A stretch of 64,000 bases of DNA from Streptomyces himalayensis subsp. himalayensis (GTDB lineage Bacteria > Actinomycetota > Actinomycetes > Streptomycetales > Streptomycetaceae), in contig NZ_JACEHE010000027.1 in NCBI RefSeq assembly GCF_013778455.1, positions 44,406 through 108,405 of the forward strand. Reading direction: 5' to 3'. Below are positions 53,161 to 61,723 of this stretch, in pieces. The translations under genes and the position numbers were made by a program. Each line of letters begins with the position of its first letter. Position 1 is the stretch's first letter. The notes below the pieces were generated by a model. That model saw only the letters and a program-made list of their open reading frames with translations, was not told where the DNA came from and made no database searches.

Positions 53161-53259
53161 GCCGGCGCCTCTCGTTCGTCCTGTCCCGCCGGAAGATCCC
53201 AACGCCGGAGGCTGCGGATTTCATCCCGGCGCAACAGTTCCGGGGCCGAGAGGGGACCA

Positions 53260-53288
53260 AGGACCGAGGGCGCCCCGCCCTTGGTCCT
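53260..53288 (-). terminator. Terminator of the phytase-like gene
   Basis: aggaccgagggc (53260-53271) pairs with gcccttggtcct (53277-53288), 12 bp with one G-T pair. It lies between the phytase-like gene stop and the ABC exporter start, both on the minus strand, so it separates the two. Confidence 0.75.
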
Positions 53289-53336
53289 ACGTCCCTGTGG
53301 GAGGTGCCGCTCTCGGGCAGCTGGACGACCGCGGTA

Positions 53337-54407
53337 TCAGCCGCCGTGCGGCAGGCGGACGGTCATCCGGTAGAACCGGGTGATCTGTGCCGGATTCTGG
53401 TTGTCGTCGCTCACGAGCAGCAGCCTCAGCGCGCCGCCGTGGGTGCGGCCGGTGACGGCCAGGCCCTCGATGTTGTCAAGGAGCGGGTTGGGCTGCGGCT
53501 GCCTGGCCGTGGCGCCGAGGGACGGGCAGTCGACGAGATCGGCGAGAAGCGTCTTACGGGCCAGGCGCACGCCGTCGTCCTGCCCGTTGAGGGTGTCGAT
53601 GGCGCTCGTGTCGGTGGCGTGCCGGACATCATCGGCGAGGTAGAGCCGGACGGTGTTGCCGACGCCGGACGTGAAGCCGCGCTCCAGGACGAGTAGACGG
53701 CCATCGGGCGTGGCGGTGGTCTCGGAGACGCCGAGCCCGGAGTCCGCGCGGTAGCCGTACTGGGCGGAGAGCCGGAAGTCGTCGCTGCCGTGCCGCTGCC
53801 AGGTCTGGAAGCGCACGATGCCGGTGGCGTCTCCGCTCAGCGAGCCCTCCATGGCGGCGAGGAGGGTGCGCCCGCCCGGGAGGAGGGTCAGGCCCTCGAA
53901 GGTCGCGTTGCGGGTGGCGCGCCCGGCTGGCGCGACCTGCAGCGCCTCCGGCACCGGAAGACGGTCGAGCAGCGCGCCGTCCAGCCCGTACCTGCGGACG
54001 GACGGCTCGGTCTCGGAGGAGACGAGCCGGGTGCCGTCCCGGTCTATGACGAGCCCCTCGGAGTCCAGCTCCGCCCCGCTCTCGGTGGTCAGGGCCTGCA
54101 CGGAACGCGGCTGGTATGTCGTCGGGTCCAGCGCGAACAGCTGGGACCGGTCGGACAGCGCGGCGATCGCACCGTCACGGTCCACGGCGAGCGCGGAGAA
54201 GTTACCGACGAAGGTGCCGTTGTAGGTCGTCTTGTCGAGGGCGTCGGAGTAGCCGTCTATGGAGACGGACGGCGAACAGGCGGCGCTGGAAGGGGACTTG
54301 CCGGGGTCGGCGGTGGCGGACCCGGCGACGGCAGGCCCGGTGGCGGTCAGGCAGGTGGCCGCGGCCAGGGTGGCGGTGACGGTGGCGAGTACGGATCTCA
54401 GACGCAT
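53337..54407 (-). CDS. Secreted phytase-like/esterase-like beta-propeller protein
   Basis: A 356-residue exported protein. The signal peptide is residues ~1-29 ('SVLATVTATLAAATCLTATG', AVAG). The mature part matches the Phytase-like (PF13449) propeller: 'GNFSALAVDRDGAIAALSDR', 'LDSEGLVIDRDGTRLVSSET', 'EPSVRRYGLDG', 'NATFEGLTLLPGGRTLLAA' and 'NIEGLAVTGR'. ATG 54407 (MRLRSVLA) is the start; the longer frame adds unrelated residues. The substrate is uncertain. Confidence 0.9.
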   Translation of the reverse strand: MRLRSVLATVTATLAAATCLTATGPAVAGSATADPGKSPSSAACSPSVSIDGYSDALDKTTYNGTFVGNFSALAVDRDGAIAALSDRSQLFALDPTTYQPRSVQALTTESGAELDSEGLVIDRDGTRLVSSETEPSVRRYGLDGALLDRLPVPEALQVAPAGRATRNATFEGLTLLPGGRTLLAAMEGSLSGDATGIVRFQTWQRHGSDDFRLSAQYGYRADSGLGVSETTATPDGRLLVLERGFTSGVGNTVRLYLADDVRHATDTSAIDTLNGQDDGVRLARKTLLADLVDCPSLGATARQPQPNPLLDNIEGLAVTGRTHGGALRLLLVSDDNQNPAQITRFYRMTVRLPHGG

Positions 54408-54503
54408 GGGGGCACGGTAGGGCGGCCCGGGTTGAGCGGGAGCGGACTCCTCGTGAACGTTGGCGAGTGGCCCGGGCCGTCCGGACACGTCCGAGTCAGC
54501 TTG

Positions 54504-54568
54504 TATCTCCGGTTTCACCAGATCGGACGGCTTCCAAGTCGAACCCATCCACCATACACTCGGAGATA
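54504..54568. promoter_or_regulatory. Inverted repeat in the toxin-antitoxin upstream region
   Basis: tatctccg (54504-54511) and cggagata (54561-54568) form an inverted pair in the AT-rich DNA just before the toxin gene, a plausible autoregulatory site for the XRE antitoxin. Confidence 0.4.
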
Positions 54569-54583
54569 TATACGTTCAGCTGT

Positions 54584-55153
54584 ATGAACGAGCCGTACGT
54601 GATCGAGATCGAACCGGAGGTCCGGTTGTGGCTGATGAACTTGAACGAACGGGACTACCGCACTGCTGAGCATGTCGTTGAGCGGCTTGCGGAACACCCG
54701 ACAACCCTCGGTGAGCCATACTCGCGCCACTTGGGCGAGGGATTGCGTGAGCTGCGCTTCGATCTCGGGAACAACCGCGATGCCGTACGGATCCCGTACT
54801 GGATCGCGCCAGGGCGGAGGATCGTTCTGCTGACGGTGTTCCGTAAGACGAGGCAACGCGAGGTATCCGAGGTGGCTCGTGCGAAGCATGTGAAGTCGAT
54901 CTGCCAAGCCGAGCACCCGCCCGCCCACGAGGAATTCAGCCGCGACTTTCGAGAAGGAGAGCTGCGATGGTCGGCCACTCACAGTGGAAGCTCAGCAGGG
55001 ACAAGAAGATCGCCCAAGGCATCGCCGAGGGCCCCGAGACCGAGCGCATGCGCGAGGAGATCCGGCTCGCGTTCGACCTCGGCCAGGCCGTCTACGACCG
55101 CCGCACCGCGCTCGGTATCTCCCAGACCGAGCTCGCCCGGCGCGCCGGTATGA
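54584..55153 (+). CDS. RelE/HigB-like toxin with a run-on C-terminus
   Basis: Residues 1-~115 match RelE/HigB-family (phage gp49-like) mRNA interferases: 'YVIEIEPEVRLWLMNLNERD', 'HLGEGLRELRFDLGNNRDAV', 'RRIVLLTVFRKTRQREVSEV' and 'AEHPPAHEEFSRDF'. The frame then has no stop where the family ends and runs about 70 residues through the antitoxin gene in another frame, giving an Arg/Ser-rich tail (190 residues in all). ATG 54584 fits the family start. This suggests a lost stop codon; whether the toxin is still active is unknown. Confidence 0.82.
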   Translation: MNEPYVIEIEPEVRLWLMNLNERDYRTAEHVVERLAEHPTTLGEPYSRHLGEGLRELRFDLGNNRDAVRIPYWIAPGRRIVLLTVFRKTRQREVSEVARAKHVKSICQAEHPPAHEEFSRDFREGELRWSATHSGSSAGTRRSPKASPRAPRPSACARRSGSRSTSARPSTTAAPRSVSPRPSSPGAPV

Positions 55154-55305
55154 CCCAGCCGCAGGTCTCCAAGCTGGAGCTGGGCGGGACCGTGCCGACG
55201 TTGCCGCTGCTGGCCCGGCTCGCCAGGGCGCTCGACGCTGCGCTCAGCCTTGAACTCGACGGGGAGACCTCCGTCGTCGAGTTCAAGGCGCACTCCGCCG
55301 CGTGA
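54967..55305 (+). CDS. XRE-family antitoxin (HigA-like)
   Basis: A 112-residue HTH protein, with the XRE domain 'RRTALGISQTELARRAGMTQ' and 'PQVSKLELGGTVPTLPLLAR' following the N-terminal 'FDLGQAVYD'. ATG 54967 follows AAGGAGAG. It lies inside the run-on 3' part of the toxin frame (187-bp overlap). It would neutralise the toxin and repress the operon. Confidence 0.93.
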   Translation: MVGHSQWKLSRDKKIAQGIAEGPETERMREEIRLAFDLGQAVYDRRTALGISQTELARRAGMTQPQVSKLELGGTVPTLPLLARLARALDAALSLELDGETSVVEFKAHSAA

Positions 55306-55348
55306 CCCCTAGGTGTGGATTCCGCCCCGGGGAACCGCCCTGGCGTCG

Positions 55349-57031
55349 TCACAGATGCGTCGGCGCGAACATCCTCAGGAGCGCCGGGAGCACCACCACC
55401 GAAGGGCCGGGGGTCGACAAGGCCTTCGCCAAGTCGTCCGCGAGAGTGGCCGGTGTCGTGCGTATGCCCGTGACGCCGAACGACTCCGCCAGCGCCACGT
55501 AGTCCGGGCGCGTCAGCTCGGTCCCCGTGGCCTCGCCGAAGGCGTCCGTCATGTACTCGCGCAGGATGCCGTAGCCGCCGTCGTCGACGATCAGCCACGT
55601 GACGTTGAGGTTGTGCTGCTTCGCCGTCGCCAGTTCGGCTATGGAATACAGCGCGCCACCGTCACCCGAGACAGCGAGGACCGGGCGTGTCGGGTCGGCC
55701 ACCGCCGCTCCGAGCGCCGCCGGGAAGGCGTACCCGAGGCCGCCCGCGCCCTGCGCCGAGTGCATGGTGTTCGGCCGGCGGGCGTCGAAGGCGGACCAGG
55801 CCCAGTACGACAGGATCGTCATGTCCCAGAAGGAGGGCGCCCCATCGGGCAGGGCGGCGCGCACCGCGGCGAGCGTCTGCTGCTCCAGGGTGAGGTCCTG
55901 GGACGCGATCCGGTCGCGGACCTTCGCCAGCACTGTGGCCACGCGCTCCGGCGCGGACGGGTCGTGGCGCTCCTCCACCGTCTCGAGGAGTGCCGACAGC
56001 GCCAGGCGGGCGTCCGCGTGGATGCCGAGGGCCGGGTGGTTGGACTCGAGCTTGCCGAGGTCGGCCTCGATCTGGATGACGCGGCCGCGCGGCTTGAACG
56101 TGCCGTAGTTCGAGGAGAGTTCGCCCAGGCCCGAGCCCACCACCAGCAGGACGTCAGCGTCCTCCAGGAAGTCGGTCGTGTGGCGGTCCTCAAGCCAGGA
56201 CTGGAGCGAGAGCGGGTGTTCCCAGGGGAAGGCGCCCTTGCCGCCGAAGGTCGTCACCACCGGGGCCTGGATCTTCTCCGCGAGGGCGCGCAGCTTCCCG
56301 GACGCGTCGGCCCGTACGACACCGCCGCCCGCGATGATCACGGGACGCTCTGCGCGCGACAGCAGGTCGGCCGCCACCGCGGTCAGCTCGGGACGCGGCA
56401 CCAGGTCGTGCGGCGTCGCGTCGACCGCCGTGACGACGGGCAGAGCCGTCTCGGCGAGCAGCACATCCTGCGGGATCTCCACCCAGACGGGCCCGTGCGG
56501 GGCGGTCAGCGCGGACTCCCAGGCCTCGGCGATCGCCGAGGGGATCTGGGACTGCGTACGCACCGTGTGCACCGACTTCACGATCCCGCGGAACGACGCC
56601 TGCTGATCGGGCAGCTCGTGCAGATAGCCGTGGCGCCCGCCGCCGAGCCCGGCCACCGGGATCTGGCTGCTGATCGCCAGCACGGGGGCGCTCGCCGACG
56701 CCGCCTCCTGAAGCGCGGCCAGGGACGTCAGCGCGCCCGGACCCGTCGACAGCAGCAGCGGCGCCGCCTCGCCCGTGATCCGGCCGTACGCGTCGGCGGC
56801 GAAGCCCGCGTTGTTCTCGACGCGCAGCCCCACGTACTGGAGCGAGGAGCGGCGCAGCGCGTCGAACATGCCCAGCGCATGCTGGCCGGGCAGCCCGAAG
56901 ACGGTGGTGGCGCCGAGGCCCTGCAGTGTCTCGATGACGAGGTCACCGCCGTTGCGGCCCGCCGGAGGGTTGAGCGCGGCCTCGGTCTGGGCCGCGGTGG
57001 GGCGCAGCTCCAGGTCGTGGTCGTGGGTCAC
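55349..57031 (-). CDS. TPP-dependent enzyme of the acetolactate synthase/decarboxylase family (AruI-like role possible)
   Basis: A 560-residue three-domain TPP enzyme. The catalytic Glu lies in 'VGLRVENNAGFAADAYGR', the central Rossmann region in 'SRAERPVIIAGGGVVRAD', and the TPP/Mg site in 'VSGDGGALYSIAELATAKQH' to 'WLIVDDGGYGILREY'. The partner ureohydrolase suggests it could decarboxylate a 2-keto acid such as 2-ketoarginine, as AruI does, but acetolactate-type reactions are not excluded. GTG 57031 overlaps the ureohydrolase stop (GTGA). Confidence 0.88.
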   Translation of the reverse strand: MTHDHDLELRPTAAQTEAALNPPAGRNGGDLVIETLQGLGATTVFGLPGQHALGMFDALRRSSLQYVGLRVENNAGFAADAYGRITGEAAPLLLSTGPGALTSLAALQEAASASAPVLAISSQIPVAGLGGGRHGYLHELPDQQASFRGIVKSVHTVRTQSQIPSAIAEAWESALTAPHGPVWVEIPQDVLLAETALPVVTAVDATPHDLVPRPELTAVAADLLSRAERPVIIAGGGVVRADASGKLRALAEKIQAPVVTTFGGKGAFPWEHPLSLQSWLEDRHTTDFLEDADVLLVVGSGLGELSSNYGTFKPRGRVIQIEADLGKLESNHPALGIHADARLALSALLETVEERHDPSAPERVATVLAKVRDRIASQDLTLEQQTLAAVRAALPDGAPSFWDMTILSYWAWSAFDARRPNTMHSAQGAGGLGYAFPAALGAAVADPTRPVLAVSGDGGALYSIAELATAKQHNLNVTWLIVDDGGYGILREYMTDAFGEATGTELTRPDYVALAESFGVTGIRTTPATLADDLAKALSTPGPSVVVLPALLRMFAPTHL

Positions 57032-58032
57032 TTCGCCCCACCCTCCTCGCGGGCCTCCGCGATCTGCCGGGACATGATCGTCGTCAGCTCGTAGGCGGTG
57101 TGCGACGCGGCGACGGCGGTGATCTCGGCGTGGTCGTACGCGGGGGCGACCTCCACGACGTCCGCCGAGACCAGGTTGCAGGAGGCCAGCCCCCGCAGGA
57201 TCTCCAGCAGCTCGCGCGAGGTCATGCCGCCGGCCTCGGGGGTGCCGGTGCCGGGGGCGTGCGCCGGGTCGAGGCAGTCGATGTCGATGGAGATGTAGAG
57301 CGGGCGGTCGCCTATGCGCTGGCGCAGCTGGTCGGCGACCTCGTCCGCGCCGCGCCGGTAGATGTCGGCGGACGTGACGATGCCGAAGCCCATCTTCTCG
57401 TCGTCGGTCAGGTCCTGCTTGCCGTACAGCGGACCGCGCGTGCCCACGTGCGAGAGCGCGGAGGTGTCGAGGATGCCCTCCTCCACGGCCCGGCGGAACG
57501 GCGTGCCGTGCGTGTACTCCGCGCCGAAGTACGTGTCCCACGTGTCGAGGTGGGCGTCGAAGTGCAGCAGTGCCACCGGGCCGTGCTTCTTCGCGACCGA
57601 GCGCAGCAGCGGCAGCGCGATGGTGTGGTCGCCGCCGAGCGTCATCATCCGCGCCCCGGTGCCGAGGATCTCGTCGGCCGCGGCCTCGATCGTCTCCACG
57701 GCCTCGTTGATGTTGAACGGGTTGGCCGCGATGTCACCGGCGTCGGCGACCTGCGAGAGCGCGAACGGCGACGCGTCCTGCGCCGGGTTGTACGGCCGCA
57801 GCAGGCGCGAGGCCTCCCGGATCGCGTTGCCGCCGAAGCGGGCGCCCGGCCGATAGGAGACACCCGTGTCGAACGGCACACCTACGACGGCCACATCGGC
57901 GGCCTCGACCTGGTCGATGCGCGGCAGCCGCGCGAAGGTCGCGGGCCCGGCGTACCGCGGCACACGGGAGGAGTCGACGGGGCCGCGGGGCTGGCCGTCG
58001 CCGCCGATTACCGGGTAGTCGGTGCTGTTCAT
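57028..58032 (-). CDS. speB: Agmatinase/guanidinobutyrase-family ureohydrolase
   Basis: A 334-residue Mn-dependent enzyme that splits a guanidino compound to urea and an amine or acid. The binuclear Mn site is complete: His136 ('TLGGDHTIALPLL'), Asp159, His161 and Asp163 ('HFDAHLDTWD'), Asp250 and Asp252 ('SIDIDCLDPAHAPGTGTPE'). The family does not reveal whether the substrate is agmatine or 4-guanidinobutyrate. ATG 58032 follows GGAGGAG. Middle gene of the symporter-ureohydrolase-TPP operon. Confidence 0.94.
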   Translation of the reverse strand: MNSTDYPVIGGDGQPRGPVDSSRVPRYAGPATFARLPRIDQVEAADVAVVGVPFDTGVSYRPGARFGGNAIREASRLLRPYNPAQDASPFALSQVADAGDIAANPFNINEAVETIEAAADEILGTGARMMTLGGDHTIALPLLRSVAKKHGPVALLHFDAHLDTWDTYFGAEYTHGTPFRRAVEEGILDTSALSHVGTRGPLYGKQDLTDDEKMGFGIVTSADIYRRGADEVADQLRQRIGDRPLYISIDIDCLDPAHAPGTGTPEAGGMTSRELLEILRGLASCNLVSADVVEVAPAYDHAEITAVAASHTAYELTTIMSRQIAEAREEGGAK

Positions 58033-58052
58033 CGGTCGAACTCCTCCAAGTG

Positions 58053-58110
58053 GTACGGACCCAGGGGTACGGATCCAGGTCGTGCGGATCCGGGTTTACG
58101 GATCTGCTTG
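58053..58110. repeat. Four imperfect ~14-bp direct repeats upstream of the ureohydrolase gene
   Basis: gtacggaccca, gtacggatccagg, gtgcggatccggg and ttacggatctg start at 58053, 58067, 58082 and 58096, spaced 14-15 bp, just upstream of the ureohydrolase start. They may be binding sites for a regulator, or slipped repeats. Confidence 0.65.
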
Positions 58111-58211
58111 GTCAAGTGTTGCGCGGCCCACTGACAGTCCCCGGTGCCGGTCCCGGTCGGCACGGATCGGGCACCAGGGGCCGCGGGGTGCGAGCCGTAC
58201 TGGTCGGGCGG

Positions 58212-59687
58212 TCAGGCGCCCGCAGCGCTCGGCGCGGCCGCCTCGGCCTCCGCCGGGGCCTCGCCGCCCCGCCCCGCCAGCCGCTCACGCCAGTGCGCAA
58301 GGACCGCCGCGTCCGTCGGCTTCGTGGCCAGGGACACCACGACGTACGCGGCGAGCGAGGACAGCAGGCCGTAGTACACGGGCTCGTTGGCGAGGATGCC
58401 GTAGCCCCACATCAGTCCGATGACCGCGAGGCCGCCGACCACGACGGACGCGAGCGCGCCCTGCACCGTGCCGCGGCGCCACAGCAGCCCGCCGAGGATC
58501 GGCACGAGCAGCCCGCCGACGAGCAGGTTGTACGCGACGGTCAGCGCCTCGACGACGTCGTTGAGGGCGATCGCGATGCAGACCACGGCGACACCCATGA
58601 TCAGGATGAAGGCGCGGTTGCCCTTCACCTCGTCGTGGTCCTCGCCCTTACGGGACACCGCGCCGCGCAGCCACGACCAGATGTCGTTGTTGGCGACGGT
58701 CGCACACGCGATCAGCGCGCCGGAGGACGTGGACATCACGGCGGCGAGGGCGGCGGCCAGCACCAGGCCGCGCACGCCCATGGGCAGCTCGTCCTTGACG
58801 ATGGTCGCGAAGGCGTCGTCCGCGCTCTCCAGCTTGGGGTAGAGCACCTTGGCCGCCGTACCGATGACGGCACCGGCGAGCGCGTACGCGAGGCAGTACG
58901 TGCCCGCGACCGTGCCGCCCCACTTGGCGGTCTTGTCGCTGCGCGCGGTGAAAACGCGCTGCCAGATGTCCTGCCCGATCAGCATGCCGAAGGTGTAGAT
59001 CAGGACATACGTGAAGATCGTCTCGCCGCCGATGCCCAGCGGGTCGAAGTACTCGGTGGGCAGCTGGGCCTTCATCTCGCTGAAGCCGCCGGCCTTGACG
59101 ACCGCGATGGGCAGCAGCAGAAGCAGCACGCCGATGGTCTTGACGACGAACTGCACCATGTCCGTGAGCGTGATCGACCACATGCCGCCGAGCGTCGAGT
59201 AGGCCACGACGATCGAGCCGCCGAGGATGATCGCAAGCGTCCGGTTCATGTCGAAGAGGACGTCGAAGATCGTTGCGTAGGCGATCGTGGACGTCACCGC
59301 GAGCATGAGCGTGTACGCCCACATGACGACGCCGGAGATGACCCCGGCCCGGCCGCCGTAGCGCAGGTCGAGCATCTCGGAGACGGTGTAGACCTTCAGC
59401 CGCGCGATACGGGCCGAGAAGAAGATCGAGAGGGCGAGAAGGCCGAGCCCGATGGTGAACACCATCCAGGCGCCCGAAAGACCGTACTGGTAGCCGAGGC
59501 CGACGCCGCCGATGGTGGACGCGCCGCCGAGAACGATCGCGGCCATGGTGCCGGAGTACATGGTCGGGCCGAGCCGGCGGCCCGCCACCAGGAACTCGCT
59601 CTTGGACTTGGCACGGCGCATGCCCCACCAGCCCATGGCCAGCATCCCGGCCAGATAGACCACGATCACTGTGTAGTCGACGGCCAT
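58212..59687 (-). CDS. Sodium:solute symporter
   Basis: A 491-residue SSS-family transporter with about 12-13 membrane spans. Family features are 'YLAGMLAMGWWGMRRAKSKS', 'FLVAGRRLGP', 'LGGASTIGGVGLGYQYGLSG' and 'AALAAVMSTSSGALIACATV'. The C-terminal tail is Glu/Ala-rich. First gene of the operon with the ureohydrolase and TPP enzyme, so it probably imports their substrate (an amino or guanidino acid). ATG 59687 follows AAGGAG with 10-nt spacing. Confidence 0.93.
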   Translation of the reverse strand: MAVDYTVIVVYLAGMLAMGWWGMRRAKSKSEFLVAGRRLGPTMYSGTMAAIVLGGASTIGGVGLGYQYGLSGAWMVFTIGLGLLALSIFFSARIARLKVYTVSEMLDLRYGGRAGVISGVVMWAYTLMLAVTSTIAYATIFDVLFDMNRTLAIILGGSIVVAYSTLGGMWSITLTDMVQFVVKTIGVLLLLLPIAVVKAGGFSEMKAQLPTEYFDPLGIGGETIFTYVLIYTFGMLIGQDIWQRVFTARSDKTAKWGGTVAGTYCLAYALAGAVIGTAAKVLYPKLESADDAFATIVKDELPMGVRGLVLAAALAAVMSTSSGALIACATVANNDIWSWLRGAVSRKGEDHDEVKGNRAFILIMGVAVVCIAIALNDVVEALTVAYNLLVGGLLVPILGGLLWRRGTVQGALASVVVGGLAVIGLMWGYGILANEPVYYGLLSSLAAYVVVSLATKPTDAAVLAHWRERLAGRGGEAPAEAEAAAPSAAGA

Positions 59688-59713
59688 GCGGCCCACACTC
59701 CTTTGCGGCTAAC

Positions 59714-59745
59714 CCTCCCCCAGCTACCGCTGGGAGGTACCCCCA
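59714..59745. repeat. Short palindromic repeat, copy 3
   Basis: cctcccccagctaccgctgg followed by gaggtaccccca. Same stem (cctcccccag/ctgggagg) and trailer as copies 1 and 2, with a different loop. It lies in the leader between the symporter and its divergent regulator. Confidence 0.75.
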
Positions 59746-59893
59746 CCCGCTCTCGCGGACCTGGTCACGCGCCGCGGTGGTTCCTCAATTAATGGCTTGG
59801 GTCGTTCGTGGGTTGACCTTAGGTGGGCGGAACACGACGCTGAAGTGTACGTTTCATCCATTCCTCCGAAACGAAATGGAGGGAACGTCCATC

Positions 59894-61639
59894 GTGCCGG
59901 ACCCCGCTGCCCCACCGACCCCGCCCGTCCCGCTCGCCGCCCTGCTGGCCCGCGAGGACCTCGGGCTGCGCCAGATCGCCGGTCCCGCGCCCGCTGACGA
60001 GCCGACGATGATCCTCTGGGCCCACACCTCCGAGATGGCCGACCCCTATCCGTATCTGCTCGGCGGCGAGCTGCTGCTCACGGCGGGCGTGCACGCCACG
60101 GAGGCTGCGGGCACGGGGTCGTACTTCGACGACTACGTGTCGCGGATCGTCGAGGCGGGCGGCGCGGCGCTCGGCTTCGGCGTGGCGCCGGTGCACGACA
60201 CCGTGCCGCGCGCCCTGATCGCGGCCTGCGACCGGTACGGACTGCCGCTGATCGAGGTGCCTCCGCGGACGACGTTCAGTGCGGTCGCCCGCGCCGTGTG
60301 GGGCCTGATGGCCCAGGTGCGGCACGCGGAACTGCGCCGGGTGACCGAGGCCCAGCAGGGCCTCGCGGTCGCGGCGGCCCGACCCGACCCGGTACCGGCG
60401 GTTCTGCGCCAGTTGGCGCAGCGCCTCGGGGGCTGGTCCGTGCTGTTCGCCCCGGACGGGACGGAGGCGGCGACGGCGGGACGCCCGCCCACCGGCGAGG
60501 CGCTGCACGCCCTGTCCAAGCTGGCCGGAGTGGTACGGCCGGCGGTCGATACCGGCACCGGCAGGGCGGCGTCGGGGCCCGGGGAGTCTCCCGGGAAACG
60601 AAGCCCCGGTACGCGCCCGTCCTCGGCCGCCGACACCGTGTCCGGCACGCACCTCACCGCGTACGCGCTCGGCGGCGGCCAGGGCTTCACGCTCGGCATC
60701 GCCACGGACCGCCGCGAACCCGGCGACCACACGATCGCGGGCGTCGCCGTGGTCCTCCTCTCCCTGCTCACCGGGGAACACGAGGGCACCACGGGGACCG
60801 CCCGCTCGACGGCGCTGGTCCGACTGCTGCTGGGCGCCGCAGCGGAGGAAGTGGCGCCGCTGCTCGGTGGCGAACGGTGGGTGGTGGTGCACGCGCGACC
60901 GGACAGCGGCAGCGGTACGAGGGGCCAAGGCAGCGGTACGAGCGGCCGACGCGGCGGTACGGAAGGCGCGTGCGGCGCTACCGGAAGCGAACCCGGCGGC
61001 CGCGCAGCAGACACGGCAGCCGCGATCAGTACGATCGGCGCAGCGGGCGCGATGGCCGCACCAGGCGCGATCGGCACAGCCCCAGCGGGCACAGCCACAG
61101 CGGGCGCAGCCACCGACCCGGTCAGCGCCGCAGCGCTGGGCGCCGCGCTCGGCACCGCCCTCGTGGACGCCCACGACGACGTCGTACGGCTCCTCGTCCC
61201 CGCCGACCACCAGGTCACCGCGCAACCCGGCTGGACGCTCGGGGTGAGCGCGCCGTCCGGCGCACACGAACTCGCCGTCGCCGACACGCAGGCAGCCAGG
61301 GCGCTGACCCGTGCCCTGGCCACCCGTTCCGCGCTCGTGCCGCACAGCGACCGCTCCGGGCTCGCCGCGCTCGTCCCTCAGGACGAAGCCGACGCCCACG
61401 CGCGCGTGCTGCTCGCCCCGCTCACCGGCACCCCGCAAGGCCCCGCACTGACCGAGACGCTGCGCACCTGGCTCTCCCTGCACGGCAGCTGGGACCGCAC
61501 GGCGGTCGCCCTCTCGGTCCACCGCAACACGGTCCGCCAGCGCATCGCCCGCTGCGCGGCACTGCTGGACAGGGACCTGGACGACCCGGACGTACGCATG
61601 GAGCTCTGGTTCGCGCTCCGGCAGACGGGCCAGAGCTGA
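59894..61639 (+). CDS. PucR-family regulator of the symporter/ureohydrolase operon
   Basis: A 581-residue regulator with an N-terminal PucR domain ('LLAREDLGLRQIAGPA', 'LGGELLLTAGVHATEAAGTG', 'LIEVPPRTTFSAVARAVW') and the C-terminal PucR HTH ('LSLHGSWDRTAVALSVHRNT', 'RIARCAALLDRDLDDPDVRM'). The middle contains a low-complexity Gly/Thr/Ala insertion (~residues 335-410, GSGTRGQGSGTS type) absent from ordinary members. GTG 59894 follows GGAGGG. Divergent from the symporter operon. Confidence 0.92.
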   Translation: MPDPAAPPTPPVPLAALLAREDLGLRQIAGPAPADEPTMILWAHTSEMADPYPYLLGGELLLTAGVHATEAAGTGSYFDDYVSRIVEAGGAALGFGVAPVHDTVPRALIAACDRYGLPLIEVPPRTTFSAVARAVWGLMAQVRHAELRRVTEAQQGLAVAAARPDPVPAVLRQLAQRLGGWSVLFAPDGTEAATAGRPPTGEALHALSKLAGVVRPAVDTGTGRAASGPGESPGKRSPGTRPSSAADTVSGTHLTAYALGGGQGFTLGIATDRREPGDHTIAGVAVVLLSLLTGEHEGTTGTARSTALVRLLLGAAAEEVAPLLGGERWVVVHARPDSGSGTRGQGSGTSGRRGGTEGACGATGSEPGGRAADTAAAISTIGAAGAMAAPGAIGTAPAGTATAGAATDPVSAAALGAALGTALVDAHDDVVRLLVPADHQVTAQPGWTLGVSAPSGAHELAVADTQAARALTRALATRSALVPHSDRSGLAALVPQDEADAHARVLLAPLTGTPQGPALTETLRTWLSLHGSWDRTAVALSVHRNTVRQRIARCAALLDRDLDDPDVRMELWFALRQTGQS

Positions 61640-61723
61640 GCTGGGCGCGGCCCGGACGTGAGGCGCGTCCCAGCGCTCGGGACATCGCCGCCGATCCGGC
61701 CCCTCGACGGCACAATGGGCCCC

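Noticed and set aside
51046..53373. 775-codon plus-strand frame opposite the ABC exporter
   Set aside because: Long because of GC skew; no signal, start site or homologous motif.
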